This document shows, one piece after another, positions 48,321 through 60,298 of a stretch of 64,000 nucleotides of DNA. Source of the stretch: Gigaspora rosea. Its lineage: Eukaryota; Glomeromycota; Glomeromycetes; Diversisporales; Gigasporaceae. Position 1 is the first letter of the stretch; the number at the start of each line of letters is the position of its first letter. Below the pieces are notes generated by a model. It was not told the origin of the DNA, made no database searches, and saw nothing but the letters and a program-made list of their open reading frames with translations. The stretch spans positions 143,404-207,403 of the forward strand of contig QKWP01000637.1 of assembly GCA_003550325.1 (NCBI GenBank), in the 5' to 3' direction. Both the position numbers and the translations under genes were made by a program.

Positions 48321-48828
48321 ATGGTAATATAATCCTCTTTGTAAGGTAGTAAATCCAAATTCATGTTCATTTAACTTATGTAACATTCTATCTAAACGCT
48401 AGTCGACACCTATCATAATTGGCGCCGTAGTTACAGCTGCAGCATTGGCCAGTAGGTGGGCACTCAAAGCTGCTCAAAATTCTAAACCGTTGGCTTCAAG
48501 AACGGTATTTAATAATTCGGCATCCAAGAAGCGGCCAATAGGAGGATTTGAACGTAAGATTACTAGACAGGAAGCAATACAGATTTTGGGGTTACGGTAC
48601 TTTAGAAAAAAGTTTAAGGAAATTATTTGAAAATATAAAAATATATATATATTAATTTTGCGTTGTAAAATTATTATTGATAGAGACTCTGGCATTAATA
48701 AAGCCAAAATTAAAGAAGCACATCGCCGAATTATGCTTCTTAACCATCCTGATCGTGGAGGGTCTCCTTATTTGGCAAGTAAAATTAACGAAGCAAAAGA
48801 TTTTCTCGAAAAATCCGCACGGTCCTAA
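48321..48828 (+). CDS. PAM18: Mitochondrial import motor J-protein Pam18/Tim14
   Basis: Exons 48321-48323, 48403-48596 and 48684-48828 give 113 aa, close to the fungal size. An N-terminal membrane segment (about residues 4-22, [20 protein letters not shown]) is followed by a linker, [18 protein letters not shown], and the J-domain with [20 protein letters not shown] and [12 protein letters not shown]. Pam18 sits in the inner membrane and stimulates mtHsp70 ATPase in the TIM23 import motor. The HPD triad is intact. The exon at 48403 has no in-frame upstream ATG; a stop precedes it. The best start is an ATG directly followed by GTAATA, so exon 1 is only the start codon. Intron 2 has a GTACTT donor. 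This is the only intact housekeeping gene seen. Confidence 0.85.
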
Positions 48829-51800
48829 TGAATTAATTTCTTAATCGAGTTCTAGGATGATTACTAGATTTTCAAATAAAGACTTTATAGAATATATGCA
48901 TAAATAGCTTTGCGATCTATTGCTGTTTAAATTGAATTGAAACACCTAATGTTAACATTGAGTGTGAATTCAGAATTAATTTTAAGTTAGTTCTTTAATA
49001 ATCTGAGTGAACTTAAAATTTCCGTTTCAACTTGAGTGCATATATTATATTTAGAATGTTGATAAATCTAGCAAGGTTTTATTCCGATGTATAAATATAG
49101 AACATAGTTTTCTAATTACAAAAATATTCTTGATAATAATATTGGCCATGCACTATCAGAAAAATATTTAGAAAAACTTAATATGTTGTATTTCAATAAG
49201 AAAAATTAGAATAAATATAAGATTAAATGAAAGCATAGTTTAGTGCAATTAGCAAGCGACTACAGTATTAGTAGCATAACCCTGGATACCCTAATAATGA
49301 CTAAACATTGATACTTGCAGGCAAAAACCTGGGCAAATCCCAAACCCCAAAATATTGCTGTTTATCAAAAAAAAATAAAATAAAATTTGCAAATATATAT
49401 TATAATATATATAATTATGATCATATATATTATTTGTAAGAATAAAGATAATAATAAAATTTTTTGAGATATGAGTTTGGGATTTGGCGCGGATGAACTA
49501 ACTTTAATGTAGTTTGGGATTTTGTCAGCAAGTTAAATCATTGGTCATTTAAAAGGTGACTTATTAACACTATTATAAAATAAGGTTGGCTAGGTCTGCT
49601 CTTTCCGCTGATTATCTAATATTATCAAACATTTATAGCGAAAAATGGCTTAAAAGGGTTTTACAAAATTGAACTATTGTGTAGTTTATTATTTTCTTGC
49701 TTTTGCAAATTATAAATAAAAATTATATGTAATATATAATATAGTCACAAAAGCAATCTAATTACGAATTACATTTAAACAAAATCATTGAAACAAATTT
49801 CATTATAGCCATTATCGTTACCACAATTTTAGAAGCGTTATCAACTTGGGTGGCTCGGCTTCAAAATCCATGGCTTTAGCATGAATAATAGTTGTTAAGA
49901 CCATGGCTCAAATCATCACTCCCAAACAATCACTTTGTGATACGAGTCGAAGTAAAAAAATTTTTTAGAAGTTATTAAGCAAAAAGATAGGTCTAAACTA
50001 TTAAATTTAATTTATAATAATAATAGTCTTTAACGCTTTGATCCCAACTGTCATTTCAAATATATACATATTTGGTCAAGCTTAATAATAAAAAAAAAAT
50101 GTCTTTAACAATTCATTAGATATATATTTATATACAATATATACACAGTATATAGATAATTTTTTATTGCTAATTAAATTATATTTTAGCTAATACAACA
50201 AAATACTAATTATCAAGAAGTATAATATATGTTTATAAGCGTATAGATAGTATAAAAAACCAAATCTAATTACCAAAATAATAGAATTAAACCATATTAG
50301 TTATTTTTGATATAGTTACAACTATATAGTGACGAAATTATTTTGGGTTTTGGGACCCAAAATTAAAATTTTTTTCCAAAATTATTTTTGACCTATTTTA
50401 CTTAAAACCTGAAATTTTTTGATGCTTTTTTTGAATAGACGAAATTATAAGGAACATAAATATATAAATTTTATTTGCTCTTCCTTATAAAAATTTTTAA
50501 TTTATTTTTGGGAACCTGAAATAGGCTTTTTTCAAAAATCAATTTTGGTGGCATGTATAGTTACAACTATATATAAAACATATTCTTTTAGAAATATAAG
50601 AGGCTTTACTGCTATTAACTAGTTAAATTTAATTGATTTTTATTTGTCAAATTTGTGCTTATAATTATAAAAAATTTCTAACAAAATACTAGTGTATAAA
50701 ACAAGTATTAATTAAAAATTAATTGATTTACAAATTCATATAATATATATTGTAAATTGCAAACCAAAAAAATTATCTGATTTAAGAATAGAGTAAGGGT
50801 TAGATTTAAACTTGAAAAGATTTATAATTTATACTAAAATTTGACAAAAAATATTTTTTGTTAGAATCCTAAAGTAGGTTTATATTAGGATTTTGAGATA
50901 TCAATATACCCATATTTTATACACTAGTATACAAATAGAAATAGATATAATTATAATATAAAATTAATACAAAAATTATATATTACATCTATAGATTCAA
51001 TAATATTAATATAAAAGTTTGTATAATATATAATTTTTTATAAAAAAAAAAACCAAATTTTAATTAATATTAAAGTTAGAATTAGGCCTAAGATTAAGTT
51101 CAAAATTTTATAAAAAATTTTTTTGTTAGAGCTTCAAATTTATATTATCTCTTAATCTGTAAAGGTTTGTAGACAAATTTGTCTGCATAATTACTATAAT
51201 ATATCTTTGATCTATTTTTTTAATTATTTAAAATATTTAAATAAAATTTGGTATAATAATATAAATATATTTATTCCTTATCTAGGGTGAGATTTGATAT
51301 TTCTTATCCCTATATTAAACTGGTTCAAACTGGTTCAACATAAGAATTTGAATACTATATTGTTGTAAAATAACAGGCATGGACATTATTTCAAGATTCA
51401 GCCTAAATTATACTTAATTTAGAACAAAAATTGTAATTTTACTCTGTGTATTATTTTGCTATATTAATAATAAATTCATATATAAAACTTTACTAATTAA
51501 TATATATACTTTATGTTATTTAACCTTATAAACTTTATGAATTTTGAACTTTATAATCAACTTATACAATTATCCATATTGCTATAAAAATTTTATAACA
51601 ATCAAATCTATAATATCTAACTATACTTTTATTTAAATTAAGAATGATGTTCAATAATACATACAGAGTTTTTTTCAGGACATACTAAAATCTTGTTTCC
51701 TATTCTTGGCTTATTAGTCATAAATGCCAATTACACAGTAATAAAAAGATAAGTACATTAGATATATAGTATATTATTACTCTGTTTATCTGTTTTTAGA

Positions 51801-52070
51801 TTTCACAAGTACAATGGGTTTCAGAGTAAATTTCTTATCTAATGCTTTGAAATTCCAATGCCTTAGTATGGTATAAATGTCTAGTTTACTAAAATTAGTT
51901 AAACTAATTTAATTGAAAATTTTTTTAAGATATATAACCTTTTATAAAATAACACTTTGTTATTTATCTTCTTTAGCCAATATTATAAAATCAACTTGTT
52001 TTTTTTCAAGTTTTTTATATGGTTATAAATTTTTTCTAATTCTAATCACAGTATTGTCATATCATTGTGT
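48829..52070. other. Long AT-rich intergenic stretch
   Basis: No gene is supported. It holds an inverted copy of the 37975-38170 repeat (50330-50560) and a TATCTCTTAATCTG block with GACAAATTTGTCTGC (51136-51190) that resembles one end of the 60877 element. A CAAACTGGTT direct repeat lies near 51327. The block AGCAAGCGACTACAGTATTA near 49253 is shared in part with 52911. Confidence 0.45.
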
Positions 52071-52080
52071 AGCAGCTAAG

Positions 52081-52261
52081 TAGAACCCCAAAATATACAT
52101 AGATAGATCAGGTTAATTAAAATTTACTAAAAAAAAAAAGATCTGCAGAAAAACCTCAAAAATAAGCAAAAAATTACCATAAATAGAAAAGATCTGTATA
52201 AAAACACCAAAAATAAACAAACTAATACCTGAACTATCTATGTATATTTCAGGGTCCTAAC
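52081..52261. mobile_element. Miniature element with AATATACATAGATAG ends
   Basis: The termini TAGAACCCCAAAATATACAT and (complement) TAGGACCCTGAAATATACAT continue into AGATAG. CTAAG stands near both ends. The exact target duplication is uncertain. Confidence 0.55.
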
Positions 52262-52369
52262 TAAGTATAGGACTTTATAAAAGCTTAATAGTAGAATAGA
52301 TCTATACAAATCAAATGCTAAAACTCAATATATGATTCTATTATTTTTGGTTCATTTTGTTGCTAAAGG

Positions 52370-52735
52370 TGCTAAATAACTACTAGATAATTTTGGTATT
52401 TTATTAGCATTCTTTTTGCCACTCTTGTAGTAAACTGTTTATCTCTTGTATTTTATGTATTTCTTGTTGTTGTAAATTAATATTAATTTTAAAAGTATTT
52501 AATTGTTACTGAATTTGTTTAGGCATTTGAGTACTAATATTAAAAAAGTTACCTTTCTTCCTAGACAACAAGTAGTTTGTTCAATATTATCTAGCCCAAC
52601 TGGCAAAGATATTTTAGCTCTACTGTCTCCTAAAGAAGTCAGATAGGTTACTAACTTAATATTTAACTCTATTGATAAAACAACAAACAAGCCAAGTACC
52701 AATGAGCTATTTAATATCTTCTGCAATTAATTAAT
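52370..52735 (-). pseudogene. Possible decayed coding segment
   Basis: The complement contains GNFFNISTQMPKQIQ, an in-frame stop, then LQQQEIHKIQEINSLLQEWQ, which looks like a coiled coil. Another frame upstream is open from 52726. No family is recognised; chance cannot be excluded. Confidence 0.25.
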
Positions 52736-52904
52736 CAATTAAATATAATATAACTACATATTGTAGTATTAATGATTCATTGTAACACTATCTGAATTGT
52801 AATATTTTTTCAAAACTTGATTAGTTTTGGTTAATTTTCGAGCTCTAGATTTATTAAAGAAATTAATTACAATGAATATTCTTAATAATAAAAAAAATAT
52901 ATTT

Positions 52905-53140
52905 ATTGTTACAAGCGACTATAGCCTTCTATATAGTACTTGCAACACAGCACACAGCGACAGGGATCTTGTAAGGATCAGAGAAGATATGAAGCGGTGT
53001 GGAAGTGGAATATTACTTCACTAGAGCGGTTCAGTGTATATTTATTAATTAACAAGAGTATTATTTATTTAGCAAAGATATATTTTATTAATTTGGATAA
53101 TAATATTCGAGAGATACAATTATTTAAGTATTGGAGGGAG
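52905..53140 (+). other. Possible LTR or other retroelement fragment before the gap
   Basis: Starts TGTTACAAGCGACTATAGCC and has a GC-richer segment (52940-53030) unlike its surroundings. A TG start and related sequence near 49253 hint at an LTR, but the other end is not visible. Confidence 0.25.
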
Positions 53141-53312
53141 NNNNNNNNNNNNNNNNNNNNNNNNNNNNNNNNNNNNNNNNNNNNNNNNNNNNNNNNNNNN
53201 NNNNNNNNNNNNNNNNNNNNNNNNNNNNNNNNNNNNNNNNNNNNNNNNNNNNNNNNNNNNNNNNNNNNNNNNNNNNNNNNNNNNNNNNNNNNNNNNNNNN
53301 NNNNNNNNNNNN
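53141..53312. other. Assembly gap (172 N)
   Basis: Unresolved bases. TAATGTAATAAAG microsatellite units follow directly, so a simple repeat probably caused the gap. Reading frames across it are artefacts. Confidence 0.95.
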
Positions 53313-53689
53313 TAATGTAATAAAGTAATAATGTAATAAAGTAATAAAGTAATAAAGTAATACAACTATACAATAATAGAAACACTTAGAATATTCTAGC
53401 GTTTAGAATTTAGAAACCTGTTCTATAACATTATCTTTGATTTTTTTTAGTTATTTCTTCATAAATATATAAAAAGCTATATAAAGTATTATTTAAATTC
53501 AATAATATTAAATATTTCTCTTTAAGATTTTGAATCTGTTGTTTTGATTCTGCAGTTCATTTTTAGTTTAACAGATTTCTAAAAACTATAAAGTTAATAA
53601 GAAAATAAAAGAGTGACTTAGATTATAGTTATTCTTGTATCTGTCTTTTTAAAATTTTGTTTATTCAGAAAAAATTAATGTATTTTTTA

Positions 53690-54796
53690 TAGAGATGTGC
53701 AAATGCATGTTTTTTTGATCTTGCATTGCATAATGCAGCATTATGCTGCATTATGCTGCATGATGCATTATGCTATTCTGCATAATATATAAAAAATAGC
53801 CAAAAAATATTATCATGCAAATTTAAAAATACAAATTATAAATAATAATATAAATGATTTAAATTATATTTTTAAAGTACAAAATAAGATTAGAATTAGG
53901 GGGCATCCATAAATAACGTTATGTACTCCCTCATAGTAGCGCTGGACCCCCCTCTACTATATAAAAAAATTTTTCAAAATCCGTATGTTTATATATAAAA
54001 TTTTACAAAAACTTGAATATATTGTGACACAGTGCTCCGATTTGGATAATTTAGGTACCATTCGATTCGCCTCAGTGAGACGAATCCAATGATACCAAAA
54101 TCATTTCATTTGGATTACTAGATCAATAGTTATTCACAAAAAACTATTGATTTTTTAGTAATTTTATAAGAAAACATAATAACCAATAGTATTTGGCCAA
54201 TAAAATTTGATCCAGCGATCCAAATGAAATGAAATTGGTACCATTCGACTCCTCTCACCGAGACGAATCGAATGGTATCAAAATTATTAAATTTGGACCA
54301 CTGGTTCAATTTTTAGCCAATTTTTAAAAAATTACGTTATATTTTTTTGACCCCTACTTATTGAGAAAAACGTTATTGTTCGTCCAACCCCCTTGTATAA
54401 CGTTATTTATGGATGCCCCCTTAATAGTACAAAAGAAAATGTAGTAAAACTACTACAAGGCTATAAAACCACTACCATGAGAGTACTATGAGATAAAAGA
54501 CCACTATAAGAATGTTGTAGATCTAATACAATGCCGTAAGACTGCCATAAAGCCCCAAAAACACCAAAAAATATTAGATTGGTATTAATGAAGATAAACA
54601 AAACAAGTAGTAATACAAGTATTCACTATAATGTATATACACAAAATAATAATTTTATTACTATAGTTAAAAATTTTTGAATCAATTTATATAATAATTT
54701 CTATATACATTTTGAAATTTTAGATAGCCTGCATTGCATTATGCTGCATTATGTAGCATGCAACATTGAATACATAATGCATTTTGCACATCTCTA
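53690..54796. mobile_element. 1.1-kb hAT-like element with 8-bp target duplication
   Basis: ATTTTTTA occurs at 53682-53689 and 54797-54804. The termini are TAGAGATGTGCAAATGCAT and (complement) TAGAGATGTGCAAAATGCAT. Subterminal TGCATTATGC motifs repeat at both ends. Contains another element at 53899-54420. Confidence 0.85.
53899..54420. mobile_element. 522-bp element with TTA target duplication, nested in the hAT-like element
   Basis: TTA at 53896-53898 and 54421-54423 flanks GGGGGCATCCATAAATAACG and its perfect complement. PIF/Harbinger-like by duplication length. The interior has paired CTCAGTGAGACGAAT and CTCACCGAGACGAAT blocks. Confidence 0.85.
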
Positions 54797-54804
54797 ATTT
54801 TTTA

Positions 54805-55617
54805 GCTATTAGTTTTTTAAATTGAAAAAGTATACAAGTTAAACAATTTATTACAACAAAAAAAAAATTGCATTTTTTATTAATACAGATTAACTGATTA
54901 TAATTAGAATTCAACAGCCAAATATACTAATTTAACTCTTTGCAAAACAAATATTATGATAATGTTCAATTCTTCTATATAAACTGCATTTATGATTCTT
55001 GTCTATTGCTAAATTTTGATCTACATTTTACTTTTTGAATTTGTCTTATTTCTGATTTTATTTGATAAATTTAACTGGTTTATTAGTTATCTTCAGTTAT
55101 CTTCTCTTTAATTGGTATTATAATGAATTTAAAACTTGTTTATAATCAAATAAATTTTTGTTTATACTTTAATTCTCATTCATAGCCATTCTTTTTTTTT
55201 TAAAGATTCTTGTTGCTTAGCTTTCTTTGCTTAATTTTTTGAGTAACTTTTTTATTGTTATATACTTTAATAAATTAAATTAATTTATTATTATTGTCTT
55301 GAATTGCAAATTGAACTGCTTTTTTTGTTTTGCTCATTAAAGCACCAGATTTTAATCGAACTTAAGAAATTTTTTATAGCTTTGTTCTAAAAGAACATTA
55401 TTGTTCACTATATATTATTGAGTAAAAAACTGAGTCTATATTATTATAGCTAAAATTACAATTAATAATTGTAGTTTCCTTAAAGCAGAACTCATTTGAA
55501 TCAATATATTCATCCTTAAACCAACAACTAAAGATTATTAATATGTGAAAACATGCTTTAAAAAAATCAACAAATACTTTAAAAAAGTGCTAACATATAA
55601 TACCATAAGTAACAAGC
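54805..55617. other. AT-rich DNA with traces of minus-strand coding
   Basis: The complement of about 55280-55345 reads KSGALMSKTKKAVQFAIQDN in one frame. It may belong with the remnant at 56071-56282 on the same strand. No family is recognised. Confidence 0.3.
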
Positions 55618-55621
55618 TTAA

Positions 55622-55987
55622 GGATAGGGTGAACGTAGATCATTTTTCATATAATCTACATAGTATTTTAAAATTTTATATAGTAAATAAAAAAATGTTT
55701 CTGATAGATTTTTTTAAGGTCTTGTATAAAATTTATATAGTAGATAATTTTAAATAGTTTGTTTATAATAATGAATTTGTGCAATATCCATTGCTTTAAA
55801 AAAAATCAACTTTATATATAATTAAATTTTTGTAGAACACTATATGATTTTTGTAGATTGTACAAAGAATTGATTGGTTAGATCATATGATGTTTACATG
55901 TAAATCATATGATATCATATAAATTGGTTACACAAAGTTGATCTACAATTGATTTTATATGAAATTGGAAATTTGTACACTCTATCC
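55622..55987. mobile_element. TTAA-flanked miniature element, copy 2
   Basis: TTAA at 55618-55621 and 55988-55991. Termini GGATAGGGTGAAC and (complement) GGATAGAGTGTAC. Closely similar to 29084-29457 over its whole length. Confidence 0.75.
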
Positions 55988-56070
55988 TTAAAACAAGTGC
56001 ACAAATACTCTCTATTATTAAGTAAAATTACGTATTGGCAGTATTTGAAGTAGCCATATCGATAAATTTT

Positions 56071-56282
56071 TTAGATTTTCAGAATATCATCGGGATTAAC
56101 TATTGCAATTAAAGATTGCAAGTTAAAGTTTCCAATACTTTCCCAATTCTTGTTAGCTTCAACAGGAATTTCAAAGCTATTATCTGTTTCTTTATTAAAA
56201 AATAGTTCAAATAAATTATTAACTAATATTAAAATTTTTGATATTTGTACTTTATAAATATAATAGCAAACAAACTAATATA
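56071..56282 (-). pseudogene. Coding remnant of unknown family
   Basis: The complement is open for about 68 codons to a TAA at 56071-56073, with protein-like composition (FEIPVEANKNWESIGNFNLQ and IVNPDDILKI). It has no start codon and its 5' part is not found. It may be the last exon of a degraded transposon or family gene that the TTAA element (55622-55987) separates from 54805-55617. Confidence 0.35.
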
Positions 56283-56714
56283 TTTGCTTATAATATGCAT
56301 TATGAATTGGATATATAATATATTGTTGTAGCTAAAGCTAAAATGGCTAAAGGCTAAAGCTAAAAATTTTAATTATTTTAATATGAAATTTTTAAAAATT
56401 TTTTGAATTTTTTGTTAGAAAGTTTTTTTATAAAATTATATTAGGTTTAGAGTTAGATTTAATAATAAAAAAGTATAAGTAGATTTTGATAAAGCTTATA
56501 TTTTTAATCAAGGTTTCTAATTTTTAGCTTCAGCTATTTCTAGCTTTAGCTATAACACATATTTTTTTAAACCTAATCGATACTACTAAAAAAAGTTTGA
56601 ATAAAAATAAAATAGTTGTATATACTATAATATAAATGCTTTCCAATTGAGTATTTATCAGCAAATTTTATATATATATATATCATTTACTAACCAGGTA
56701 AGATATATATTAAT

Positions 56715-57425
56715 TAAAGATATTGGTGAAATTAAACTATTTCACTAGGTGAGATAGTAAAATAGTTTCATCAAAATTACAACAAAATAAAATTTTGGTG
56801 AAATAGTGAAATTGGTGAATTGATGAATTGGTTAAACAGTAACTTGGTGAAAATGGAGAATTGGTGAATTGGTGAAATGGTGAATTAGTGAATTTTGAAA
56901 TGGTGAATTGATGAATTGATTGTCTTCTAAAAAAAGCACCTTTCCTTTCATTTATTTTAACAAGATCAATGAATTTGGTTTGTTAGAATAAAATTAAGGT
57001 AAAGTTACTTGCTTCTGTCACTTTACAAAATTTATTTTTATATTGTGCATATTGCATCTAAAACAGTTAACAGTTTTGATCTCTAAGTGTACTTATAAAA
57101 ACATAAAATGTAAAAATTTGAATAAAAACCTAACTTTTGAAAAGCAAATACAGTCTAAATTCCAGACTAAAATAATTCCGGACTCTGGAAATATACCATT
57201 TCACCATTCTGTCATTTCACCATTCCACCATCCCATCATTTCACCATTCACCAATTCACTGTCACCATTTTACCAATTTACCAATTCACCATTTTACTAA
57301 TTCACCAATTTACCAATTACACCAATTATACTAATTCACCAGTTATACCAGTTACACCATTGCCAATTAGTGATTGGTAAAATGGTGAAATCATTTCACC
57401 ACTTTGATTTAATTTCACCAGTATT
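56715..57425. repeat. Element-like region with inverted GGTGAATT/AATTCACC arrays
   Basis: About a dozen TTGGTGAAT-type motifs lie at 56715-56920, and as many complementary ones at 57195-57420. The outer ends ATTGGTGAAATTAAA and (complement) ACTGGTGAAATTAAA match. Probably a DNA transposon; no target duplication found. Confidence 0.55.
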
Positions 57426-57454
57426 TATAATATTGATACTTAATACCCCTGCAG

Positions 57455-57755
57455 GACCCCAGACATCTCTCATGTAGGTCATAACTGGATTTTGGCCAAT
57501 TTTGACTAATTTGCAAACAACAAAACTATATTTACTTAAATGACTTCTGATCCAGTAATCAGAATTGAATAAACTTTTTTTGTTAGATGCGCCTCACTAA
57601 GAGCTTCATTTTTAAAAAAAGTTCATTCAAATTGGACCACTAGATGCCAAGACAATTGCCAAACCCTGTTTTTTTGCTTTTTAAATTTTAGGGTTTTTGC
57701 TGAAATACATAATGTATGACCTCTGTACTATATGTTCAGGGTTCTACTTTGCTGA
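57455..57755. mobile_element. Possible miniature element with AGGACCC/AGAACCC ends
   Basis: The left end AGGACCCCAGACAT and the complement of the right end, AGAACCCTGAACAT, are similar, and both run to a GGTCATA block. Similar in style to 52081-52261. Contains a GCCTCACTAAGAG block. Confidence 0.4.
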
Positions 57756-59702
57756 TTTCTATCAATAGTGATATTAATCAATATATATTTGATATAGATA
57801 TTAATCGATATATATCAAATATCTAATATAGATATAATCGATATATATCTAATATGATATATCAATTAATATTATATTCATATAATCATACTTTTTGCAA
57901 ATTTTTAACCGTTTTACAAATTTTTACAAATTTTCACAAGGTTTTACAATTTAATATAAAAATTTTATATTTTTCTATTTATTATTATTATACATTATAT
58001 TTTAAATTAAATATATAACAATATTACATATTTTATTATATATTATTATATTTTACAAAAAAAAATAAAAAAAATGACAAAAAAAATGAAACCAAAAAAA
58101 AATAATAAACTACTTTTGTACTTTGTTACATCTAATTCTATAAAAATACTAGCCCAACATATATATTTTCTTCACTCTGCAGTTAGTTATTATTTCTTTT
58201 TTTGTTTTAACTATTATATTTGCTCATATTCGCTATTTCTTGCAAAGTACTAGAGAAGTTAAAGTTGGTGTTCTTGTAAAATGTAGGTTGTTTTCTTGCA
58301 AAGTTCTGAATAAATAAAATTAAATTAAAAAAATAAATAAAAAAAAAAGAGAACAAAAACAAAAATGTAATCAAACTAAATAAAAAAATGAACAAAGCCT
58401 CAAAACTTTATTTCTCTAAAATAAAAGTTCTGGTTCCTGCACTGTAGTTAGTTTTTCAACTAACAATTTGAACATTAGTATAACTATAAAAAATTGTTAC
58501 AAATATTTTTGCCTAACAATGACTTTCTATAAAATTATTTACTGTCATCTAATAAAAAAAGTTTTCACAAAAAAAACTCTATTTTAGCTATAACTTTAAT
58601 TCTAATATAAGGTTTTATTATTTTAAAATTCAATTATTTTAATTAGTATAAATCATCTAATTAGTGCATCTGCAATGATCTTTTATAGTCTTATTGGGTA
58701 GCTTTGCTTTTCTTTTCTGCTATGTAATATTCAATTACTTTGCAACTACCTCTAGATCTCCTAGTTTACTAGGATGATTATGAATTTTATGAATCACATG
58801 ATAATTATCAAAAAATTTTAAAATTTAATAAAGTTAGAGTTGGTTCAGATTTAATACTTTAAATAAAGAACATATAGTAAAATTGGTAAAAAAAAGATTC
58901 TTTTAAAACAAATGTTTGTTTTGAATAGTGATTTAAGCTATATAAATTTAGTTAGCTAGCTTAGCAAGCTAGCTAAAACATCAGCTAAATGGCTGGCTAA
59001 TATTACTATCATATATAGAATTTTTTTAAAAATTTAATTTCGATTTGCTTGTATTTTGTGTTTATTCATTTTTTTTTTATGCTGGAATAACTTATAGTAT
59101 TTAATAACTTTCGTCCTAGGAGCCAGTCTAGAGATAATAACTATAGGAATTGAAATGATAACAACTATTGCTTATACTAGAATTCTTTTAATAGATCACC
59201 CTTTCCTTATTATCAAAGTGTTAATTACCTAATTCAAAATTAGACTCAGACACCCTTTCTTATTTCTAACAAGTAGAAAATACTGCTTAATAATTCATCT
59301 ATTCAAAGTGCTTTTATATACTTATATACTTCAATGTACTTTTTGGAAATATAACGTTTTACTAACAAAAAATTACTATGAGAGCAAATTCTAGTTCTAA
59401 CCAAATATAGATATTCATTGTTAAAATTAATCCAGAATAATCAACATCCTCAAAAACTTCATCTTTTATTATATACTACAAATATTAGTTATAATAATTA
59501 GATGTAAGTTTAAATACCAAAAAAATCAAAAAAAAATTTAAAACATTACATATAAGCTTTAAATTAAAGAACTTTGAGTATACTTTTTAGTATATTATAT
59601 ATTATAAGTATGTTATATATTTTGAATTTATAGATAAATATAATTTTGGGTTATTAGTATTAGATCAAAAATGTTATTATTTCATTAATTATATGGGCTA
59701 TA
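57756..59702. other. AT-rich intergenic DNA, no supported gene
   Basis: An ATATCGATATA-type simple repeat lies at 57775-57870. The complement near 58740-58790 reads NHPSKLGDLEVVAK, a possible tiny coding trace. Nothing else is recognisable. Confidence 0.4.
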
Positions 59703-59892
59703 CTAGAGTTAATACCTCTATCCAGATATATTTTTTATATCTAGATTTATTCAGTTTTAACATAGTATATATTCAGATTTAAATTTAAATTCAGATTTAT
59801 TTATATCCAATATAAAAATACTATGTCATGTTATATCATATGATATAGTATATATCCAGATATATAAATTCAAATAGAGGTGTTAACTCTAG
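59703..59892. mobile_element. 190-bp miniature element with CTAGAGTTAA ends
   Basis: The ends CTAGAGTTAATACCTCTAT and (complement) CTAGAGTTAACACCTCTAT differ at one base. The interior is TATCCAGATATA-rich. The target duplication is uncertain. Confidence 0.65.
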
Positions 59893-59929
59893 GCTAAGCA
59901 GAGATGTCACATGATGATATTGGATATTT

Positions 59930-60000
59930 GGACAATTTGGACATTTTGACATTTGGACATTTGGACATTGTCCAATTTGTCCAAATAATTTAATTGGATA
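59930..60000. repeat. Tandem TTGGACATT motifs
   Basis: Six or so 8-11-base units, then the complementary TGTCCAA. A small hairpin-forming cluster. Confidence 0.6.
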
Positions 60001-60298
60001 TAGTAAATTTTTTTATTGAACATTAGTAATAATACACCTTTTATTTAGTAAATTCTTAGTAGTTAAGACCAGTGTTAGAAATCTTATGTTCTCATGTTTT
60101 TATGAAAACATCACTTTTAATCTGAGAACATTCACAAAATTTAAAATGTTTTCTATTAAATTTTTTTTGAAAACATTAAGTTTGAAAAATATGTTCTCTA
60201 TGTAAATATATAAATAATAAAATTTTATTTTTATTAATAGCAGTTTAAAATAATTAAGCTTATAAATATTTAATTGTTAGTTAAAATAGATAAAAATT

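Noticed and set aside
52940..53385. Several frames running through the N block
   Set aside because: They exist only because N was translated as open.
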